From an uncultured Oscillospiraceae bacterium (GTDB lineage Bacteria; Bacillota; Clostridia; Oscillospirales; Oscillospiraceae): a stretch of 25,771 bases of DNA. Positions 22,390-25,771 of this stretch are shown in pieces (the stretch's first letter is position 1; each line of letters begins with the position of its first letter). Under the pieces are notes generated by a model that did no database searches, was not told the DNA's origin, and worked only from the letters and a program-made list of their open reading frames with translations. The stretch is taken from assembly GCA_910577915.1 (NCBI GenBank), contig CAJTOM010000035.1, positions 1 through 25,771 of the forward strand. Direction: 5' to 3'. The translations under genes were made by a program, and so were the position numbers.

Positions 22390-22956
22390 ATGAACAATCT
22401 GGCTTATCAGGGGGAATACAGGGAGGAGATCATCGACGGGAACATCGTGATGATGTCTCCAGCATCTACCGGCCATAATAGGCTGGCATTTAGAATTGCC
22501 GTTCTCTTTGAGAACCATTTGAAGGGGAAGAAGTGCGTTCCGTTTGGCGATGGCACAGCAGTCTTTTTAGACGAAGACAACCATTTTATCCCCGACGGCA
22601 TGGTCGTCTGCGACCGGGACAAGATCAAGCCCAACTGGGTGGAGGGGGCGCCGGACCTCGTCTGGGAGGTGCTCTCCCCCAGGACGGCCAAAAACGACAG
22701 GTGGCATAAAAAGAACGCCTACGAGGCCAGCGGCGTCCCGGAGTACTGGATCGTGGACCCCGCCGGCCAGTCCATCGAGGTCTACTTGCTGCAGGAGGGG
22801 CGGTATGTGCTGGACAACATCTATACCCGCTACTCCGAGGAGATGCTGGAGGCCCTGACCGATGGGGAACAGGCCGCGCTGGTCAAGGAGTTCCGGTGCC
22901 ATCTGTACGGCGATCTCCCCATCCGTCTGGAGGACGTCTTCGGGGATCTGCTCTGA
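22390..22956 (+). CDS. Uma2-family (DUF820) putative endonuclease
   Basis: The product has 188 residues from the ATG at 22390 with AAAGGAG eight bases upstream. It has the restriction-like pattern of Uma2: YREEIIDGNIVMMSPAST, then FIPDGMVVCDRDK (Asp69), PDLVWEVLSPRTAKNDRW (Glu93) and K-x-x-x-Y (KKNAYEASGVPEYWIVDP). This is the PD-(D/E)xK arrangement with the catalytic residues present. The biological role of Uma2 proteins is not well known. Placed between repressor and integrase, on the lysogeny transcript, it is expressed in the lysogen and is a candidate for a moron or defence gene. Its first 200 bases are less GC-rich than its end. Confidence 0.86.
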   Translation: MNNLAYQGEYREEIIDGNIVMMSPASTGHNRLAFRIAVLFENHLKGKKCVPFGDGTAVFLDEDNHFIPDGMVVCDRDKIKPNWVEGAPDLVWEVLSPRTAKNDRWHKKNAYEASGVPEYWIVDPAGQSIEVYLLQEGRYVLDNIYTRYSEEMLEALTDGEQAALVKEFRCHLYGDLPIRLEDVFGDLL

Positions 22957-22983
22957 TGAGGAGGACCATTCAGGAGGTGGAGT

Positions 22984-24366
22984 ATGGGAGAGATTTCTTC
23001 GGCGGCCAGAGTTGCCGCCTATGTGAGAGTCTCCACAGATGAGCAGCGGCTCCATGGGCTCTCTATTGACGCGCAAACTGCGGCATTGCAGTCCTGGGCA
23101 GATAAAAACGGGGTAAAAATAGCCGCTTTCTACAATGACGCCGGATTTTCTGCCCGGAAGCCCTACAACAAGCGCCCCGCCATGGTCCAGCTGCTGGAGG
23201 ACACGAAGGCGGGGAAGATTGACCTGATTATTTTCACGAAGCTGGACAGATGGTTTAGAAACATTTCCGAATACTATAAGGTCCAGTCGGTTCTTGAAAG
23301 CTGTCATGTAAACTGGAAGACGGTCCAGGAGGACTACGACACCTCCACGGCGTCCGGGCGGCTGAAGATCAACATCATGCTCTCCGTGGCCCAGGACGAG
23401 GCGGACCGGGACAGCGAGCGCATCCGGGCGGTCATGGAGTCCAAGCGGGAGCGCCGGGAGCCGTGCAGCGGCAACGTGCCCACGGGCTACAGGATTGCGG
23501 GGAAGAAGATCGTCAAGGACCCGGAGACGGAGGCGGGGGTGGCGGCCTTTTTTGAGAGCTTCCTCACCTACCGCTCCATAGAGCGGGCCAGGGCGGCGGC
23601 GGGGGAGCGGGGGGTGGTCCTGTCCTACCAGCTGGCCAGCGCGATGCTGGCAAAAACGGCCTACTACGGCTATTTCAGCGGGGTGGAGGGGATGTGCCCG
23701 GCCTATATCACACAGGAGCAGTACGGCCAGATACAGGCCGGCCGCCGCCGGATAGAGCGCCGCACGGCGGAGAACCGCACCTATCTCTTCACGGGGCTGG
23801 TGTTCTGCGGCCAGTGCGGGCGGCGCTTCGGGTCCAGGGCGCATATATACTATACGCGGCAGGGGGGACAGCGGGAGTGCATCGCCTATAACTGTCCGGG
23901 CCGCTACCACCACAACGACTGCACCAACCATGTGAACATCCGGGAGGCGGCCATCGAGGCGTATCTGCTGGAGCATCTGGGGGAGGAGCTGGCCCGGTAC
24001 AGCTACGAGCTGGAGCTGTCGGCGGCGGCGGGCCCCCCGCCTAAAGACTTCGAAGCCGAGAGAAAAAGGATAAATAAGAAGCTGCTGCGCTTGAAAGACC
24101 TGTATATTGATGATATAATTGATAAGGACATGTACCGGAAGGACTACGAGGCGCTGCATGCAAAGCTGGATGAGCTGACGGTCGAAGAGAGCGCGGCGCC
24201 TTCCAGACCGCCGGACGCAGGGCGGCTTTGGGAGGTCTTCTTTGAGGGCTGGCAGGAGATGTACGGCCAGCTGAGCAGGGAGGACCGGCAGGCCTTCTGG
24301 CGTGTTGGGATTGAGCGGATTGTGGTGGGGGAGGACCGGAGGATTCGGGTTACATTCAGAGGCTGA
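22984..24366 (+). CDS. int: Large serine recombinase (phage integrase)
   Basis: The product has 460 residues from the ATG at 22984, with GGAGG seven bases upstream. The resolvase-type catalytic domain comes first: AAYVRVSTDEQ (nucleophile Ser17), FTKLDRWFRN (Arg-containing active site) and a DEADRDSERIRAVMESKR helix. A recombinase domain follows (GYRI...), then a zinc ribbon (Cys275, Cys278, Cys304, Cys313), and a coiled coil (about 355-400, ERKRINKKLLRLKDLYIDDI) that controls directionality. It integrates the phage by attP x attB recombination and needs a directionality factor to excise. It ends 40 bases from the interrupted terL, fitting an att site at the end of the element. Confidence 0.95.
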   Translation: MGEISSAARVAAYVRVSTDEQRLHGLSIDAQTAALQSWADKNGVKIAAFYNDAGFSARKPYNKRPAMVQLLEDTKAGKIDLIIFTKLDRWFRNISEYYKVQSVLESCHVNWKTVQEDYDTSTASGRLKINIMLSVAQDEADRDSERIRAVMESKRERREPCSGNVPTGYRIAGKKIVKDPETEAGVAAFFESFLTYRSIERARAAAGERGVVLSYQLASAMLAKTAYYGYFSGVEGMCPAYITQEQYGQIQAGRRRIERRTAENRTYLFTGLVFCGQCGRRFGSRAHIYYTRQGGQRECIAYNCPGRYHHNDCTNHVNIREAAIEAYLLEHLGEELARYSYELELSAAAGPPPKDFEAERKRINKKLLRLKDLYIDDIIDKDMYRKDYEALHAKLDELTVEESAAPSRPPDAGRLWEVFFEGWQEMYGQLSREDRQAFWRVGIERIVVGEDRRIRVTFRG

Positions 24367-24394
24367 TTTTTTTAGGGCGTTGGTGGTACATGGA

Positions 24395-24425
24395 GAGGGT
24401 GAACGTTCTGGATTACAATTAAACC
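24395..24425. other. Probable prophage attachment junction (attR)
   Basis: The homology of the second terL to other large terminases stops at 24406, in codon 165, exactly after the conserved NCNPE. To its left lies 40 bases of AT-richer sequence and then the integrase stop codon. The crossover must be close to 24400-24415. The core dinucleotide cannot be set without the other end, which is outside the window. Confidence 0.7.
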
Positions 24426-24900
24426 ACAACCTGGAGCCCGCCACGCTGCACCGGGCCACGGCCTGCTCCACGAAGGACCGGGGCATCAGCGCCACCTCGT
24501 CCAGCAGCACGCCCGCCAGGGTTACGCCCTGGATGAACGCGGCGCTGCCCTCGTCCTTGCCGCCCATGAGGTAGAACCGGTTTTCCCGGCTGCCCCGGCG
24601 GATGACCAGCAGGTTCTCGCTGCGCTTCTCCCGGCACTGGAAGCCCAGCTCCCGCAGCAGCGGGGTCAGCTCCTGCACCAGGTTGCGCCGCAGGCTCACC
24701 ACGCTCTTTCCGCAGAAGGCGAACTGCTGGCCGCTGAAGCAGGCGGTGGCCCAGCAGACGAAGCTCAGCCCCATGCACAGCGTCTTCCCGCTGCGCACGG
24801 CCCCGTCGCAGATGATAGCGTCATAGTGCCGGCTCTCCGATTTGGGGCCCCACCAGCCCATGACCTGCTTCTGCTTGGGGGAAAAACGCTTGATTTTCAC
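24406..24900 (-). pseudogene. terL: Second terminase large subunit, truncated by prophage insertion
   Basis: Reading from a GTG at 24900 (overlapping the upstream TGA) gives 165 codons of a genuine TerL N-terminus: FSPKQKQVMGWWGPK, Walker A DGAVRSGKT (32-40), AFCGKSVVSLRRNLVQEL, Walker B LLDE (132-135) and LWFNCNPE (158-165). Thereafter the frame continues into the antisense of the integrase and has no terminase character. The ATPase second half and the nuclease domain are missing. It differs strongly from the intact terL at 13832-15130, so it is not a duplication but the gene of another phage. The missing part is expected beyond the other end of the prophage, left of position 1. Confidence 0.9.
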
Positions 24901-25172
24901 GCCCCGTCCCCCTCCAATGCATCCAGAAGGGCATTCATGCCCTCCTCGCCGCCGCCGGCGCACTCCAGCAGCAGGGAGATCGCCTTCACACGGTCCGCGA
25001 ATTTGACCTCCACCGCCCCCGTACTGCTCACCTTGAACTCGCTCACGCCCCACAGGTCCAGCCCCGGCACATATTGCTCCTTGGGCTCCAGTGCCAGCAT
25101 GACCGCGTCGTTGGGTTTCGACAGCGCCGCCCGCTCCAATGCTTCCAGGATTTTTTCCCGGTCCAGCTCCAT
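24897..25172 (-). CDS. terS: Short terminase small subunit of the interrupted element
   Basis: The product has 91 residues from the ATG at 25172, with an AGGGA site upstream. It reads MELDREKILEALERAALSKP, then DLWGVSEFKVSSTGAVEVKF and ADRVKAISLLLECAGG. The KFADRVKAISLL segment is like the C-terminal part of terminase small subunits (compare YRMADKLKALELL in the intact one at 15111). The N-terminal DNA-binding part of the larger type is missing, a form that occurs in some Clostridia phages. The four-base overlap with the truncated terL and the gene order support the call. The element it belongs to is otherwise outside the window. Confidence 0.72.
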   Translation of the reverse strand: MELDREKILEALERAALSKPNDAVMLALEPKEQYVPGLDLWGVSEFKVSSTGAVEVKFADRVKAISLLLECAGGGEEGMNALLDALEGDGA

Positions 25173-25214
25173 TTCATCACGTCCCTTCACATAGGGGGCC
25201 GCCCGGGGGGAAAG

Positions 25215-25241
25215 TTGCACAGGGGTGTGCAACCGGTGCAA
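25215..25241. repeat. TTGCACA inverted repeat plus a third half-site
   Basis: TTGCACA (25215-25221), GGGG, TGTGCAA (25226-25232) form a perfect inverted repeat, followed by a third copy of the half (GGTGCAA, 25235-25241). It lies 43 bases upstream of the short terS. It may be an operator, or a terminase binding site. Confidence 0.5.
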
Positions 25242-25271
25242 AAATATTTTTTCAAATGGGAGAAGCCCTAC

Positions 25272-25277
25272 ATTATA
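25272..25277 (-). promoter_or_regulatory. Possible -10 of the interrupted element's terS
   Basis: On the - strand the sequence is TATAAT, a perfect -10, about 100 bases before the ATG at 25172. The -35 region is poor. The TTGCACA repeat would be in the transcribed leader. Confidence 0.35.
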
Positions 25278-25338
25278 TATAAGCCCGCCGCAAAAATGTT
25301 GGTTTACATACCCGCCCGCATGTGATACGATGGAGGCG

Positions 25339-25371
25339 GAGAGAAGGGCCCCGCGGCTCTCAAACTTTTTT
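25339..25371 (+). terminator. Terminator-like hairpin with T-run
   Basis: GAGAG (25339-25343) and CTCTC (25357-25361) enclose a GC-rich loop able to pair internally, and six T residues follow (25366-25371). A weak promoter-like TTTACA-17-TACGAT (25303-25331) lies just before it on the same strand. I see no gene between them. Confidence 0.35.
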
Positions 25372-25492
25372 CATCCCCCGTTGCATCCCCGCGTACAACT
25401 TCCCCTCCCATCCTACATTACATATATAAACAACCCCCGCCCCCCGGCGGGACCCCCAATGTTACGGTTATATTACAACCCCTCCAATCCCA

Positions 25493-25521
25493 TTGACAAA
25501 CGCCATCCCCCATGATAAACT
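25493..25521 (+). promoter_or_regulatory. Consensus sigma-A promoter before a structured leader
   Basis: TTGACA (25493-25498), 17-base spacer, TAAACT (25516-25521). The -35 is perfect. Transcription would begin near 25528, exactly where the paired sequence starts. Confidence 0.75.
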
Positions 25522-25745
25522 CCCAACTGTAAGCTGAAGACCGCCCCGCCCGGCTGTTCTCCCCGGGACAGATACGGGACCGGCTAGCCACGGTATGTGC
25601 TCCGGTGCGGACAAATGGGCGGCAAATCCGAGGCTTACAAAAAACGTTCGGAGGGTAAGGGGATTGATACTTGCCGTTTTGGACAAAAAACCGGTAACTT
25701 TTTCGTCTGAAACCAAGTTTCCTCTCCCAAAAGTTCTCCGAACAA
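25522..25745 (+). ncRNA. Structured leader or non-coding RNA, class not identified
   Basis: Between a consensus promoter and a ribosome site lie about 220 bases with two nested sets of pairings. Domain 1: TGTAAGC (25528-25534) with GCTTACA (25633-25639), and inside it CCGCCC (25541-25546) with GGGCGG (25617-25622). Domain 2: GTTCGGAG (25646-25653) with CTCCGAAC (25736-25743), and inside it ACTTG with CAAGT, GTTTTGGAC with GTCTGAAAC and A5 with T5 around a CCGGTAAC loop. No credible protein is encoded. I tested known riboswitch consensus words (TPP, cobalamin, SAM, glycine, c-di-GMP, T-box) by eye without a match. The size and position resemble the raiA-type RNAs of Clostridia, which is a guess only. 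Confidence 0.6.
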
Positions 25746-25752
25746 AATTCAG

Positions 25753-25771
25753 AAGGAGGAATCATCCACCA
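25753..25771 (+). promoter_or_regulatory. Ribosome binding site of a gene starting at the window edge
   Basis: AAGGAGG at 25753-25759 is a perfect Shine-Dalgarno. The last base of the window is an A, eleven bases further, consistent with the first base of an ATG on the + strand. The gene itself is not visible. Confidence 0.55.

Larger units (their letters stand above)
25173..25492. other. Intergenic region, no gene seen
   Basis: The 320 bases between the short terS and the next promoter hold the TTGCACA repeats, a TATAAT, a terminator-like hairpin and a second GC hairpin (25436-25451, CCCGCC and GGCGGG). The reading frames crossing it are Pro-rich or low-complexity and lack ribosome sites, so I see no gene. 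The edge between the interrupted element and whatever lies to the right may be here. Confidence 0.5.

Noticed and set aside
22567..24405. Long - strand frame continuing from the truncated terL through the antisense of the integrase and the Uma2-like gene (more than 600 codons)
   Set aside because: It is the mirror of two well-supported + strand genes in GC-rich DNA. Its Leu/Arg/Pro/His-rich composition has no protein pattern after NCNPE.
25225..25515. + strand frame of 96 codons in the right intergenic region
   Set aside because: The product is Pro-rich without structure, no ribosome site fits, and it runs through hairpins and the promoter at 25493.
25418..25765. - strand frames of 115 and 82 codons over the structured leader
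   Set aside because: They are antisense to the paired RNA elements. There is no ribosome site, and the promoter is on the other strand.
1..25771. CRISPR array, tRNA genes, insertion sequences, diversity-generating retroelement
   Set aside because: I saw no regularly spaced repeats, no tRNA-like cloverleaf, no transposase and no reverse transcriptase pattern in either strand.

Overview
The window is almost entirely one temperate siphophage-type prophage in a GC-rich, low-redundancy Firmicute. AGGAGG-type ribosome sites, the Gram-positive phage protein families and the GC-rich third codon positions suggest a gut Clostridia (Oscillospiraceae-like) host. The host assignment is inference from style, not a database match.

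The map is best read from right to left. The lysogeny module is on the + strand at 21388-24366: a self-cleaving CI/LexA-type repressor, a Uma2-family nuclease-like protein and a large serine integrase. A Cro-like regulator diverges from the repressor on the - strand, and two promoters plus two palindromic operator candidates lie between them. A tiny + strand unit (20621-20993) encodes one convincing 48-residue protein. The - strand early region (20610-15832) carries small proteins, a membrane-anchored 3D-domain protein, DUF1351, a putative recombination protein, an MBL-fold hydrolase, DUF6291 and helicase-loader-like replication proteins, a zinc-binding small protein and a second HTH regulator.

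After a 180-bp hairpin-rich gap, the late - strand operon follows in canonical order: terS, terL, portal, MuF-type minor head protein with a toxin-like C-terminus, a possible immunity protein, scaffold, major capsid protein, head-tail connectors, major tail protein, two tail assembly chaperones, tape measure, Dit, two adsorption-apparatus proteins and the tail endopeptidase-type protein that runs off the left edge. Lysis genes are not seen and presumably lie beyond position 1. Most neighbours overlap by 1-4 bases, so translational coupling is pervasive.

The most striking feature is at the right end. Just past the integrase stop codon, a second, unrelated terL gene is cut off inside its conserved NCNPE motif, and its own small terS lies upstream. 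The prophage therefore appears to have integrated into the terminase gene of another phage or phage remnant, which would disable that element's packaging. Further right, a consensus promoter precedes about 220 nt of highly self-complementary sequence. It ends at a strong ribosome site for a gene that starts at the last base of the window, and looks like a structured leader or non-coding RNA.

Other points worth attention are an apparently split distal tail protein, an internally duplicated tail protein, a low-GC recombinant patch in the tape measure gene, and a zinc-finger segment fused in frame to DUF1351 with two possible starts.
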